64,000 bases of DNA from Massilia sp. H-1 (GCA_024703915.1 CP087969.1:372001-436000); one strand, 5' to 3'. Positions 50,553 to 62,452 are shown, numbered from the stretch's first letter. The notes: a model not told the origin generated them from the letters alone. Translations and numbers: made by a program.

Positions 50553-52523
50553 ATGCCGACGCCGCCCCCTCCTTCCCTCGTCCAGTTGTGCACCCGCATG
50601 GTGTCGCTCAACCGCGCTGCAAAAATCGGACTGATGGTCGGCGTCGATCTGCTTGCCCTGCCGCTGTGCTTTCTGATCGCCCTCACGCTGCGCCTGGGCG
50701 ACCCCATCCTGGCCATGCATTACGGCTTGCCTGCCTATGTGGCGGTGGCGGTGGTCACGATCGCCGCCTTTTCCCTGTCCGACCTGTACCGCGCCGTGAT
50801 CCGCTTCATCGATCAGCGCCTGCTCACCGCCACCGGCCTGGCGCTGGGCGCAGCGGTGTTGTGCGCCTACTTCGGCCTGCTGCTGGCCGAAGCGAGGAAC
50901 AATTACCGCAGCAGCGCTGGCCATCTATTGGTTCATCGGCTTTTCCTACGTGGTCACCTCGCGCATTTCGGTCAGGAACTTCCTGCGCAACCATATCAGC
51001 CAGCGGCTAAGCAAACGACCATGCGGTGGCGATCTACGGCAGCCGGCAGAAGCGGGTGCCCAGCTGGCACTGGCCATGCGCACCAGTCATGAATACCGGC
51101 CCGTCTGCTTCTTCGACGAGAAACACGTCCTCAATGAACGCACCATCGACGGCCTGCGCGTCTTCCATACCGACCGCCTGATCGAGATGGTCAATTCGCT
51201 GTGCATCCGCTCGATCATCATCGCCATTCCCGCCGTCTCGCCGGAACGCTTGCGCGACATCATGCAGCGCCTGGCCGCGGCCAAGCGTGACAACCAAGAT
51301 CCTGAGCCGCCTGCTGGACCTGGCCGACGAGCGCGCGCCGATCGAATCGATCCGCGAGCTGGAAGTTCGAAGACCTGCTCGGGCGCGCACCGGTGCCGCC
51401 GCGCACCGACCTGTTCGCGCGCTGCGTGCATCAAAAGACGGTGCTGGTGACGGGCAGCCATGGTTCGATCGGCAGCGAGCTGTGCCGCCAGATCGTCACC
51501 CTGGCGCCAAGCCCAGTTGCACCTGATCGATCACTCCGAGTTCGCGCTCTACACGATTCGCCAGGAACTGCAGGCGCGCCACCCGGACCTGCCCATCATC
51601 GCCCACCTGGGGTCCGTGTGCAGCGCGGCGCTGGTCGAACGCATCCTGCAGGACGAACGGATCGACACCATCTATCATGCGGCCGCCTACAAGCATGTGC
51701 CGCTGGTTGAAACCAATATCGCCGAAGGCTTGCGCAACAACGTGCTGGGATCGCAAGTCATCGCGGCGGCGGCGGGCAAGTTCAAGGTCGAAACCTGCGT
51801 CCTCATTTCAAGCGACAAGGCGGTGCGGCCGTCGAACATCATGGGCGCGAGCAAGCGCATCGCCGAACTGATCTTCCAGGCCGCCGCCTCGCTTTTCCGC
51901 CGACACCACCTTTTGCATGGTGCGCTTCGGTAATGTGCTGGGGTCCTCGGGCTCGGTCATTCCCCTGTTCCAGCGCCAGATCGCGCATGGCGGACCGCTG
52001 ACCATCACCCATCCCGACGTGGCGCGCTACTTCATGCTCATTTCCGAGGCGGCCCAGCTGGTGATCCAGGCTTGGCGCCATGGCCAAGGGCGGCGACGTG
52101 TTCGTGCTCGACATGGGCGAGCCGATCAAGATCGTCGACCTGGCGCGCAGCATGATCGTGCTGTCCGGCCTGACCGAGAAATCGCCGCTCAACCCGGCTA
52201 GAATGACATTGAAATCAAGTTCGTCGGCCTGTTCCCCGGTGAAAAGCTCAACGAAGAATTGCTGACCGACGGACTGGTGTACCCGAGCGAGCACCCGCGC
52301 ATCATGCGCATGAAGGAAAGCGCGCTCCATGCGGGCGTGCTGGAAACCTACATCACCTTCCTCATGATGGCCTGCGATACGAACGACCGCGGCATGATCG
52401 AATCCATGGTCAAGGCCATCGTCACCGAATACACGCCGCACACGCCCGCCCTGGCGAACGCTCTACAGCACCGCGCTCGCCAACCCGGCTGCGCCGACCA
52501 GAATCATCCCCTTCCGCCTCTAG
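50553..52523 (+). CDS. Membrane-bound nucleotide-sugar 4,6-dehydratase (CapD/WbpM type)
   Basis: About 650 residues. Four N-terminal helices ([20 protein letters not shown]) anchor it; a CoA-binding-like domain follows ([20 protein letters not shown]), then the SDR dehydratase domain with [54 protein letters not shown] and [14 protein letters not shown]. It should act on UDP-GlcNAc to give a 4-keto-6-deoxy sugar at the membrane. No strong ribosome site precedes 50553; an ATG at 50599 is an alternative. Breaks near 50920, 51005 (GCTAAGC), 51040, 51290, 51365, 51510, 51895, 52070 and 52200. First gene of the exopolysaccharide locus. Confidence 0.88.
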
Positions 52524-52547
52524 ACCGCAGACCGAACGGAGCCCGCC

Positions 52548-53880
52548 ATGCGCGACCAACCTTCCAGCAGCCACCTGACGCGACTGATCGCCAGGTTCGA
52601 ATCGCGCCAGGCGACGGTCGGCATCATCGGCCTTGGCTATGTCGGACTGCCCCTCAGTTTGCGCTACGCCGAAGCGGGATTTCGCGTGCTCGGCATCGAC
52701 ATCGATCCCGCCAAGGTGGCCCGGCTCAACCGGGGCGAGAGCTACATCGAGCATATCGGCGCGGCCGCGATCGGGTCGGCGCGCCAGGCCTAGGCTTCGA
52801 GGCCACCGCCGACTTTTCGCGCGCGGGCGAAGCCGACGCCCTGATCATCTGCGTGCCGACGCCGCTGAACGCCTACCGCGAACCGGACCTGAGCTTCGTG
52901 CTGGCCACCGCCGACGCCCTGCTTCCGTATCTGCGCGCTTGCCGCCCAGGTGGTCTCGCTCGAAAGCACCACCTACCCCGGCACCACGGACGAAGAACTG
53001 CGTCCGCGCCTCGCCGCGTGCGGCTTTACCGTCGGCGAGGACATCTTCCTCGTGTTCTCGCCCGAACGGGAAGACCCCGGCAACCGCGATTTCGCCACCC
53101 GCACCATACCCAAAGTATGCGGCGGCGACACCGCCGCCTGCCTGCAGGCGGGAATCGCCCTGTACAGCGCCGCCATCGACCAGGTGGTGCCGGTCAGTTC
53201 GACCCGCGCCGCCGAGCTGACCAAGCTGCTCGAGAACATCCACCGCGCCGTCAATATCGGTCTGGTCAACGAAATGAAGATCATCGCCGACCGGATGGAC
53301 ATCAATATCCACGAGGTGATCCGGGCCGCCGCCACCAAGCCGTTCGGCTTCACGCCCTACTATCCGGGGCCGGGCCTGGGCGGCCACTGCATTCCGATCG
53401 ACCCGTTCTACCTGACCTGGAAGGCGCGCCAGTTCGGCCTGCACACGCGCTTCATCGAACTGGCTTAGCGAAATCAACAGCGACATGCCGCACTGGGTGA
53501 TCGGCAAGCTGACCGACGCGCTCAATGAACGCAGCCGCTCGGTGCGGGGCGCGGGTGCTGGTGCTCGGCATCGCCTATAAAAAGGATGTCGAGGACATGC
53601 GCGAGTCGCCCTCGGTCGAGCTGATGGAAATCCTGCGCGCCAAGGGGGCAACGGTGTCCTATTCCGATCCGCACGTGCCGGTGTTTCCCGCCATGCGCGA
53701 GCACCATTTCGACCTGGCGAGCGTGGCGCTCACGCCAGAGACCATCGCCGCCGCCGACGTGGTCCTGATCGCCACCAGCCACAGCGCTTCGACTACGCCC
53801 TGATCCAGGAACATGCACAGCTCATCGTCGATACGCGCGGCGTGTATCTGGATGCGCAAGCCAATGTCGTCAAAGCCTGA
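52548..53880 (+). CDS. wbpA: UDP-N-acetylglucosamine 6-dehydrogenase (WbpA type)
   Basis: About 444 residues. The N-terminal NAD domain has [20 protein letters not shown] and [20 protein letters not shown]. The middle has [17 protein letters not shown] and [13 protein letters not shown]. The catalytic Cys is in [20 protein letters not shown], and the C-terminal domain has [18 protein letters not shown]. It oxidises UDP-GlcNAc to UDP-GlcNAcA. The combination with the next three genes favours this over UDP-glucose dehydrogenase. Breaks near 52790, 52940, 53467 (GCTTAGC for GCCAGC), 53545 and 53790. It begins 24 bp after the dehydratase stop. Confidence 0.9.
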
Positions 53881-53896
53881 ACCAAAGGAACCCATC

Positions 53897-54956
53897 ATGC
53901 GCTACTTCCCGCCTAGCCGTCCTGGACCGCCGCATCCGCTTTGCCCTGGTTGGCTGCGGCCGGATCGCGGCCAATCATTTCAACGCAATCGAGCAGCACG
54001 CGACGCGTGCGAACTGGTGGGCGTGTGCGACGTCGACCCGGCGGCACTGGCGCGCGCCGCCGAATCGACCGGCGCCCATCCCTACCGCAGCCTGGGCGAG
54101 ATGCTGGCCCGATCCGATGCCGATGCGGTGATTGTCGCCACGCCGTCCGGCCTGCATCCGGAGCAGGCGATCCAGATCGCGGCGGTAGACCGCCATGTGA
54201 TCACCGAAAAGCCGATGGCCACGCGCTGGGAAGACGGCAAGCGCATGGTCGGCGCCTGCGACGCGGCCGGGGTGCGCATGTTCGTGGTCAAGCAGAACCG
54301 GCGCAATGCCACGCTCCAGCTGCTCAAGCGCGCGGTCGAAAAGAAGCGCTTCGGGCGCATCTACATGGTCAATCTGAACGTGTTCTGGACCCGGCCCGAC
54401 GACTACTACAACAGCGCCAAATGGCGCGGCACCTGGGAATACGACGGCGGCGCCTTCATGAACCAGGCCAGCCATTACGTTGACCTGATCGACTGGATCG
54501 TGGGCCCGGTCGAAAGCCTGCAAGCCTACACCGCGACCCTGGCGCGCGATATCGAGGTCGAAGACACGGGCGTGATCAGCCTGCGCTGGCGCAACGGCGC
54601 GCTCGGCTCCATGAACGTGACCATGCTGACCTACCCGCGCAACATGGAAGGCTCGATCACGATGCTCGGCGAAACCGGCACCGTGAGGATTGGCGGGGTG
54701 GCCGTCAATGAAGTGCAGCAGTGGGAATTCGCCGTGCCCGACGAGGACGACCTGCTGGTGCGCGACGCCAGCTACCAGACCACCTCCGTGTACGGCTACG
54801 GGCATCCGCTCTACTACGACAACGTGATCAAGGTGCTGCGCGGCGAGGCCGAGCCGGAGACCGACGGCCGCGAGGGACTCAAGTCGCTCGAAGTGCTGGT
54901 CGCCGCCTACAAATCCGCGCGACGGCAAACGCGTGGCCCTGCCCCTGGAGTACTGA
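53897..54956 (+). CDS. wbpB: Gfo/Idh/MocA oxidoreductase (WbpB type, UDP-GlcNAcA 3-dehydrogenase)
   Basis: About 353 residues. FALVGCGRIAANHFNAIEQH is the NAD-binding loop; VIVATPSGLHPEQAIQIAAV and VITEKPMATRWEDG with the catalytic Lys follow, and the second domain has FMNQASHYVDLIDWIVGPVE. It ends EGLKSLEVLVAAYKSARDGK, shared with WbpB/WlbA. It oxidises C3 of UDP-GlcNAcA. AAAGGAA precedes the ATG at 53897. Breaks near 53915 (CCTAGCC type) and 54920. The acetyltransferase gene follows after one base. Confidence 0.88.
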
Positions 54957-54957
54957 C

Positions 54958-55553
54958 ATGGACGGACTCATTCACGCCAGCGCCATCGTCGACGCTTGCG
55001 CCAGTCTCGGCGCCAAGCACCCCACGTGTGGCACTTCACGCACGTGTGCGGAGGCGCGCGCATCGGCGACGGCTGCTCGCTGGGCCAGAACGTCTTCATC
55101 GGCAACGATGTCGTCGTCGGCAACCGCGTCAAAATCCAGAACAACGTCTCCGTGTACGACGCGGTCACCATCGAGGACGATGTGTTCTGCGGCCCGAGCA
55201 TGGTGTTTACCAATGTCTTCAATCCGCGCGCGGCCGTCGTGCGCAAGGACCAGTACCGGCGCACCCTGATCGAACAAGGCGCGACCATCGGCGCCAACGC
55301 CACCATCGTGTGCGGCGTCCGGGTCGGGCGCCACGCCTTCATCGCCGCCGGGGCGGTGGTCACGCGCGACGTCCCGCCGTTCGCGCTGATGGCCGGCGTA
55401 CCCGCGCGCCAGACCGGCTGGATGAGCCGCCACGGCGAACGCCTGCCGCTGGGCGTTGCCTCGACCGGCAAGGCCGCCTGCCCCCACACGGGCGACATTT
55501 ATACGGTGCGCGACGGCGCCTGCACGCTCGACACCGCATCTTCTGCTTCCTGA
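54958..55553 (+). CDS. wbpD: UDP-2-acetamido-3-amino-glucuronate N-acetyltransferase (WbpD type)
   Basis: About 198 residues of left-handed beta helix. Starts [60 protein letters not shown] and [20 protein letters not shown] match WbpD/WlbB, and [20 protein letters not shown] is the closing coil. It acetylates the 3-amino group. One break near 55020 separates start and body. The C-terminal tail ([20 protein letters not shown]) is usual for the family. It lies between the dehydrogenase and aminotransferase genes. Confidence 0.9.
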
Positions 55554-55572
55554 ACCGACAAGGATGCCCATC

Positions 55573-56710
55573 ATGGATTTCATCGACCTCAAATCGCAAT
55601 ACCAGGCCATGCGCAGCAATATCGACGCCCGCATCCAGGCCGTGCTCGATCACGGCCAGTACATCATGGGGCCCGAAGTGGCCGAACTCGAACACCGGCT
55701 GGCCGCCTACACGGGCGCGCGCCACTGCATCACGGTCTCGTCCGGGACCGAAGCGCTGCTCATTTCGCTGATGGCGCTCGGGGTCAAGCGCGGCGACGAA
55801 GTGATCACCACGCCGTTCTCCTTCATCGCCACCGCCGAGGCGATCGTGCTGCTCGGCGCGACGCCGGTGTTCGCCGACATCGACCCGGCCACCTGCAATC
55901 TCGATCCGGCCCTGGTCGAAGAGCGCGTGACCGAACGCACGCGTGCCATCATGCCGGTGTCGCTGTACGGGCAGCCTACCGACATGGAGGCGATCAACGC
56001 GATCGCGCACCGCCACGGCTTGTCCGTGATCGAGGACGCGGCCCAGAGCTTTGGCGCCAGCTATCTGGGCAAGCGCAGCTGCAATCTGTCGCAGATCGGC
56101 TGCACCAGCTTCTTCCCCACCAAGCCGCTCGGCTGCTACGGCGACGGCGGCGCCATCTTCACCAGCGACGACGAACTGGCCGGCAAGCGATGCGCGAAAT
56201 CCGGGTCCACGGTCAGTCGCGCCGCTACGTGCATACCCGGATCGGCGTCGGCGGGCGGATGGACACGCTGCAGTGCGCGATCGTGCTGGCCAAGCTCGAA
56301 TGCTTCGACTGGGAATTGCAGCAGCGCGCCCGCATCGCGGCCGCCTACGACGCCCTGTTCTCGGGCAAGATCGGGCTGGTCTCGCGCACGCATGGCCGCA
56401 GCAGCGCGCTGGCCCAGTACACCGTGGTGCTCGACGAACGCGACCGGATCCAGGCCGTGCTGCACGCGGCCTAAGCATTCCGACCGCCGTCCACTACCCG
56501 GTCCCGATGCACTTGCAGCCTAGCCTATGCGCACCTGTGCAGTCCCGAGCAAGCCCCGGTCGCCATGAGCATGGCGGGCAAGGTCCTGAGCCTGCCGATG
56601 GGGCCCTATCTGGACGCCTAAGCACCGTGCAGGAAGTCGGCGAGACGCTGCTGCGCGCCGCCGCTGAGAGCATCCCCGGCTCGGACGAGCGCTTGCTGGC
56701 CCTGCTGTAG
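55573..56710 (+). CDS. wbpE: DegT/DnrJ/EryC1 aminotransferase (WbpE type)
   Basis: About 379 residues. Starts MDFIDLKSQYQAMRSNIDAR; HCITVSSGTEALLISLMALG, EVITTPFSFIATAEAIVLLG, GLSVIEDAAQSFGASYLGKR, and TSFFPTKPLGCYGDGGAIF with the PLP lysine. It transfers an amino group to C3 of the keto intermediate. Start 55573 fits AAGGA ten bases upstream better than the in-frame ATG at 55564. Breaks near 56190, 56470 and 56620 (both GCCTAAGC for GCCAGC), and 56520. With WbpA, B and D it completes UDP-2,3-diacetamido-2,3-dideoxyglucuronate. Confidence 0.9.
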
Positions 56711-56727
56711 GCCGCGCCGGAACCGCC

Positions 56728-57984
56728 ATGGCGCTGCACGTGCCGACCTACTGGAAGCACGTCGCCACGGTACTTGGCGGCGCGCTCGGTGCGCAGGCGC
56801 TGCCGCTGCTGGCCGCGCCCCTCATCACGCGCCTGTGCTCGCCTACCGACATGGGCGCTTTCATGGTCTGGTTCGGCATCGTGGCGGTGGCCGCGATCGG
56901 CGCCACCCTGCGCCTGGAAGCGGCCATGATCCTGGACCACGACAGCGAACACCAGGCGACCTGCTTTCGCGTCGTGGCCTGGTCGGCCACGCTGACGGCG
57001 CTGCTGGTGACGGCCGGCGCGGCGGCGGCGCGCGCTGGGCTTGCCGATGGCGGCCAGGCTGCCGTGGTATGCCTTGCTCACCATCGGCTGCGGCACCTGG
57101 ATCACGGCCACCATGCAGACCACGCTGGCCTACGCCACTTCGCGCAACGCCTTCGGCAAGGCGGCGCGCGCCAAAGTGATCGGTGCCGCCAGCATCGCGC
57201 TGTTCCAGGTCGGCTTGCTGCTGGCCGCCGCAGCCAAGCGGCGCGGCGCTGCTGGCCGGGCACCTGGCAGGACTGGCGGCGGGACTGGCGGCAGCGACGT
57301 TGCTGCTCGATCCGCCGCGCGCATGGCCGGCGCTGCGGCCCACCCCGGCCATGCGCCACTACCTGTTCCGGCACCGGGCCTTCTGGCGCTTCTCGCTGCC
57401 CTCGAACCTGCTCAATGTGCTGGTCGGCCAATTGCCGCTGTTCATGATCGGCGCCCGCTACGGGGCGCTGGCGGCCGGGCTGTTCGCGCTGACCCAGCGC
57501 GTGCTGTCAGCCCCGGTCGCGCTGCTCGCCTCGTCGGTGCTCGAAGTCTTCAAGCGCCAGTCCGTCCAGGATTTCCAGACCCATGGCAATTGCCGCGATG
57601 CCTATCTGTACACCTTCAAGGCGCTCGTCGTGCTCGGCATCGGACCGTCGCTGGTGCTGCTGCTGTTTTCGCCGCAGCTGTTCGCCTGGGTCTTCGGCCA
57701 GACCTGGCGCCCGGCCGAAGCGAGATGGCGCAGATTCTGGCGCCGCTGTACTTCCTCAATTTCATCGCCAGCCCGCTCAGCTATGTGTTCTTTGTGGCTA
57801 AAGCAAACAAAAGATGGACCTGGTCTGGCAAGTCGCCCTGTTCGGCATGACCCTGATCGTGTTCCTGCTGCCGGGCACGCTCAAGCAGAGTCTGGCCTGG
57901 TATGCCACCGGCTATTCCCTGCTCTACCTGGTCTACCTGCACATGTCGTGGCAGTGCTCCCAGAATCGCGCGGTGGCAACATGA
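56728..57984 (+). CDS. Wzx-like polysaccharide flippase
   Basis: About 417 residues with some twelve helices. Starts MALHVPTYWKHVATVLGGAL; PLITRLCSPTDMGAFMVWFG is the typical N-terminal signature of the polysaccharide transporter family, and WRFSLPSNLLNVLVGQLPLF begins the second half. It should move lipid-linked repeat units across the inner membrane. Breaks near 57030, 57240, 57725 and 57800. Its stop overlaps the polymerase start by 4 bases. Confidence 0.83.
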
Positions 57985-59249
57985 GACGCTGGCTGCACAG
58001 CTTTACCTGGTCCGGCCATTCGGTCGGCATGCTGGCCTTCCTCGCCTTGTTCCCGGGATTTTTCTTTTATCACACGCTGCTGGGACTGGGCATGACAGGC
58101 GCCGTTCTGGGCGGCTATTTCGCGCCGGTGTCGCTGCTGATCGCGCCGCCGCTGGCCTTCTTTTATGCCTACCTGCTGCGCCGCCGCGGCTGGCAGCTGG
58201 GCCGGCCCGAAGTGTTCTTCCTGCTCTACGTCGCCTATTTTCTGACCGTGATCGCGATCCAGGCGGCGGTGGGCGCCAACCGCGTCATCCTCGGCAACCA
58301 TCTGCTGGGCGTGATGTTCATCGTCAATATGTTCCTGATGTTCCGATTGACCGACTTCAGCAGCACCGCATTCCGCTTCATGTGCCTGGCGACCATTGCT
58401 TAAGCATGTCGGCCATCGTGTTCGCCTACTCGGTCGACGGCTCGTTCTACCTGGCGCCGCTGGGCACGGCAAAGAACCCGGAAAGCCTGGCGACCTACCA
58501 GGGCTTCTCGCGCTCTTACCTGGTCACCTTCCTGGTGGCGGTGTGTTTCTCGCGCGCTGTCGCTGCGTGTGCTGCTGTACTGCGTGGCCGCCCCTACCCT
58601 GTTCGTCAACACCGCGCGCAGCGAGTTCGTGGCCATGCTGTTTACGGTGCCGATCATCGAACTGTATTACTCGCGCCGCAAGGTGCTGATGGCCAGCGTG
58701 CTCGGCGTGCTGTGCCTGGTCGTGTACGTCTACCTCGATCAATTGCTGGCACTGCTGCCGAGCAACCGGATCCTCGAGCTGCTTGACCTTTCACAATCGA
58801 CCTCGGCCAACAAGCGCCATCATCTGACCATGTACGCGATGAACACGATCGCGCAGTTCCCTGTGTTCGGCGACTACGCCAGCTATAACCCCGGCTTCTA
58901 TTCGCACAACGTGCTCTCGGCGTGGGTCGATACCGGCCTGTTCGGCTTCCTGTTCGTGCTCGCCATCCTGGTCCTGCCGATCGCGCAAATGCTGGTGCGC
59001 GGCTATTTTTTGCCGGAACAAAGCGGCATTTTCATTCTCGCACTGACCTTCGCCTGCAGCACGCTGCTCTTGCTGGCCACGTCGCATTACTTTACGGACA
59101 TGGCCATCGGCGCCGCGCTCGGATCCTATTCACGCTACCGGTATGGAAGAAAACATGGACCGCATCGCCCACCTGACCTCGGCCCACCCGCGCCACGACA
59201 CCCGCATCTTCATCAAGCAGTGCCAGAAACTGGCCCAGCACGGGTATGA
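57981..59249 (+). CDS. Wzy-like polysaccharide polymerase / O-antigen ligase family membrane protein
   Basis: About 390-420 residues with ten or more helices: [53 protein letters not shown] and [21 protein letters not shown] periplasmic loop follows with [20 protein letters not shown] and [20 protein letters not shown], in which the H-N motif resembles Wzy/WaaL loops. It should join repeat units in the periplasm. Breaks at 58399 (GCTTAAGC) and near 58555. The reading frame as given runs to 59249, into the next gene; the true stop is probably near 59150. Confidence 0.75.
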
Positions 59250-60262
59250 AGTGTCGCTGGTCGTGGCGGACGGCCTTGGCAATGCCAGCGAGGCCGAAGC
59301 GTGCGGATCATCGACGCCGGCCGCATGCCGGGCTGAGCTGCAGCGCATGCTGCGCAGCACGCGCCGCGTGCTCGAGCTTGCCAAAGAGCTCGATGCGCAC
59401 GTGTATCACTTGCACGATCCCGAACTGATCCCCGCTGGCCTGCAACTCAAGCGCATGGGCAAGAAAGTCATTTTCGACGCGCATGAAGACGTGCCGCTCC
59501 AGCTGCTGAGCAAGCCTTACCTCAACCGGCCGCTGCGCCACCTGGCCGCGCGCCTTTTCAGCCTACGAAGTGTATGCCTGCCGCCAGTTCGACGGCATCG
59601 TCGCCGCCACGCCCAGCATCGCCGACAAGTTCCGCCAGATCAATCCGCGCACGGTGGACGTCAACAACTATCCACTGGCCAGCGAATTCGACGGCGGCGC
59701 CGCGTGGGAAGGCAAGCGGCGCGAGGTCTGCTACGTCGGCAGCATCGCCGCCGTGCGCGGCATCCGCGAGCTGGTGCGGGCCTTCGCGCTGATGCGCTCC
59801 GGCGCCCGCCTCTCGCTGGCCGGGCAATTTTCCGAGCGAAGCGCTGGAAGCGGAAGTGCGCGCCTACCATGGCTGGCACCAGGTGCGCAGCCTGGGCCAC
59901 CAGGACCGCAGCCGGCGTGCGTGCCGTGATGGCGCGGGCCATGGCCTAAGCCTCGTGACGCTGCATCCGGAACGCAATTATCTCGACGCGCTCCCCGTCA
60001 AAATGTTCGAGTACATGGCCGTCTAAGCATTCCCGTGATTGCCTCCGACTTCCCCCTGTGGCGCCGCATCGTGCTCGGCGCCGCTGCTGCGGCGTCTGCG
60101 TCGATCCCATGGACCCGGCTGCCATCGCGCAAGCGGTCGACCACCTGGTTAGCCATCCGGAGCTGGCGCGCGATGGGACAGAACGGACGGCGCGCCATTC
60201 TCGAGACCTACAACTGGCCGACCGAATCGGCCAAGCTCATTGCCTTGTATGCCGATCTCTGA
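59155..60262 (+). CDS. Glycosyltransferase family 4
   Basis: About 370 residues. Starts [60 protein letters not shown] and [20 protein letters not shown] lie in the N-terminal Rossmann domain. In the C-terminal one are [20 protein letters not shown] and [20 protein letters not shown], in which the FEYMA part binds the nucleotide sugar. It should act at the inner face of the membrane. Breaks near 59300, 59565, 59835, 59925-59950 (GCCTAAGC), 60026, 60085 and 60165. Confidence 0.85.
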
Positions 60263-60959
60263 TGCCTGGAGCGAATTGCGCCGCCTGCTGCGCGCCCTCA
60301 TGACGCTGATCACCCTGCCCAAGGCACGTCTGCACTTCGATACCCGCATCGCGCCGCGCCGGATCGCGGCCACGTATGCGCTGTTCAACAAGCCGCACGC
60401 GTTTTCCGCCTGATCAAAAACAAAACAATGGGAATAGCGCTGATCGATTTAAGCAAATTCAAGAGCCCCGCGGACTACCTCGCTACAGTCAGGAGAAAGG
60501 ACCACGCGGGACACCATGCCCGGGTCGCACGCAAGCGCGGCTACACGGTCCGGGGAAATCCGGCGCAACGATCACATCGACGAGATCCACGCCATTCATA
60601 CCTCGAGCAAGATACGCCAGGGAAGACCGATGGACATGCCCTACCAGGTATTGCAAACCGAGTTCGACGATGCGCCGCCGCTGCGCTGTTTCGGCGTCTT
60701 TCAGCGCGACGGCACGCTGGTCGGCTATTGCAGCTTCGGGCTGTATGGCAATTTCGCCGCCACCGACAAGGTCATCGGCATCAAGAACAAGGATGGCGCG
60801 ATGTACTTGCTGCTGCTGGAAATCCTGAGCTTCCTGATCGCCCGGACCAGCGTCGAGTTCTTCATGTACGACACCTATCTCGGCACGCGCGACGGCTTGC
60901 GCAGCTTCAAGCAGCGGATCGGTTTCCGGCCTTACCGCGTCAGCTACGTCATCACCTGA
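60249..60959 (+). CDS. Exopolysaccharide-locus protein of unknown function, paralogue A (GNAT-like)
   Basis: About 236 residues. The start [20 protein letters not shown] overlaps the glycosyltransferase stop. The body has MGIALIDLSKFKSPADYLAT, HIDEIHAIHTSSKIRQGRPM, FGVFQRDGTLVGYCSFGLYG and FMYDTYLGTRDGLRSFKQRI, ending GFRPYRVSYVIT. The pattern of beta strands, helix and a late YDT..G...FK...GF.PYR block resembles the end of GNAT acyltransferases, but I cannot name a family. It is clearly related to the next gene. Breaks near 60406 and 60555. A role in acylating the polysaccharide is a guess. Confidence 0.7.
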
Positions 60960-60962
60960 GCC

Positions 60963-61656
60963 ATGCAGACCCTGTCCCGCCACTTCGCCACCTTGCGTAC
61001 CCTGCTGCGCATGCCGGTCGCCGCGCTCCGTTTCGACAGCACGATCGAGCCGGTGAACGTGGTCTCCACCTACCGCTATTACACCAAGCCCCATCCCAAG
61101 TACAAGATCATCCAGAACAAGCGCTGGGGCGCGGCCCTGATCGACCTGCGCCAGTGCCCCACGCGCGACGCCTATTTCGAGCGCATCAAGGGCAAGAACA
61201 ACGGCGCTTGGCATGCCGGGCGCGCAAGCAAGCGGTTACGTGACGCGCAGGATCGACCGCAACGCCCACATCGATGCGATCCACGCGATCAACAACTCGG
61301 TCGGCCAGCGCCAGGGCTTAGCCGATGGATGCCAGTTACCAGGAAAAGCAGACCAGTTTCGATGTGCTCGCCCACTTCGGCTACTACGGCGTGTTCGACA
61401 GCGCGGGCAAGCTGGTCGCCTACGCCAACATCGGCCGTTACGGCAATTTCTGCGCGTTCTCGCAGCTGATCGGCTACCGCAACAACGACGGCATCATGCA
61501 TTTGCTCATCACCGACATCGTGGCTTAGGCCTGATCGACGAGGGCAAGGTCGAGTACGTGATGTACGACACCTTCTTCGGCGCCCTGCCGGGCATGCAGC
61601 AATTCAAGACCATCCTGGGCTTCCAGCCTTACCGCGCACGTTTCAGCCTCCAATGA
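60963..61656 (+). CDS. Exopolysaccharide-locus protein of unknown function, paralogue B (GNAT-like)
   Basis: About 230 residues. Starts MQTLSRHFATLRTLLRMPVA; the body has YYTKPHPKYKIIQNKRWGAA, AHIDAIHAINNSVGQRQGL, YYGVFDSAGKLVAYANIGRY, DGIMHLLITDIVAGLIDEGK and YVMYDTFFGALPGMQQFKTI, ending GFQPYRARFSLQ. It aligns with paralogue A over its whole length, with about 35-40% identity by eye. Breaks near 61230, 61318 (CTTAGCC) and 61527 (GCTTAGGC for GCTGGC). It overlaps the next gene by ATGA, so the three genes are coupled. Confidence 0.72.
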
Positions 61657-62428
61657 AAACCCTGCTCAACCGACTCTACGGCGACTACCTGATGCCGTCC
61701 CGCCTGAACCAGTACGACGCTGCTGGTGCACGCGGCCTGCGATCTCGGCTACGACCAGCTGTCGCTGCGCGAGTTCCTGTGCCCACCGCCGCCCGAGGGG
61801 CGCGGCCTGACCATGGTGCACCGGCACGACATCGACAGCGACTTGCGCACGGCCGCCAAGATGTTTGCCATCGAAGTGCGGCACGGCATTACAGCCAGCT
61901 ACTATTTCCGCCTGTCGACACTGGACTTCGGCCTGATGCGCGAGATCGAAGCCTACGGCAGCGAGGCAAGCTACCACTTCGAGGAAGTGGCCGATTTCGC
62001 CAAGCGCCATCATATCCACGACGCCGACGTGCTGCGCAGCCGCTTTCCCGCCATCCGCGTGCAGTTCCGCCACAACCTGGAACGGATCGAGCGCGTGCTC
62101 AAGCGCAAGCTGACCACGGTCGCCAGCCATGGCGACTTCGCCAACCGGCGCCTGGCCGTCATCAACAATGAAATCCTGCAAGACCCGGCGTTTCATGAAC
62201 GCTGCGGGATCGCCTGCGGAAGCCTACGATCCGGACTTGCTGCGCCAGTTCGATCTGTATATCAGCGACCGCCCGCCCCCCGTGTATTTCCAGCCGCTCG
62301 ACCCGGCCTCCGCGCTCGGGCGCTACCGCTGCATCTGCCTGCTGACCCATCCGGTGCAATGGGAAACCAACTGGCGCGCCAGCACCAGGTGCAATCTCCG
62401 GCGCCTGATCGAAGGCCTGGCCTGGTAA
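61653..62428 (+). CDS. Polysaccharide deacetylase-like protein
   Basis: About 258 residues. Starts MKTLLNRLYGDYLMPSRLNQ. TMVHRHDIDSDLRTAAKMFA has the Asp-Ile-Asp motif of NodB-fold enzymes; GITASYYFRLSTLDFGLMRE, TTVASHGDFANRRLAVINNE and LLTHPVQWETNW supply further His and Asp residues typical of the fold. No signal peptide is present, so it would act in the cytoplasm, perhaps on a lipid-linked or nucleotide sugar. Breaks near 61720 and 62220. The start overlaps paralogue B. Confidence 0.75.
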
Positions 62429-62452
62429 GACTCCACACAAGGATGCGCGATC

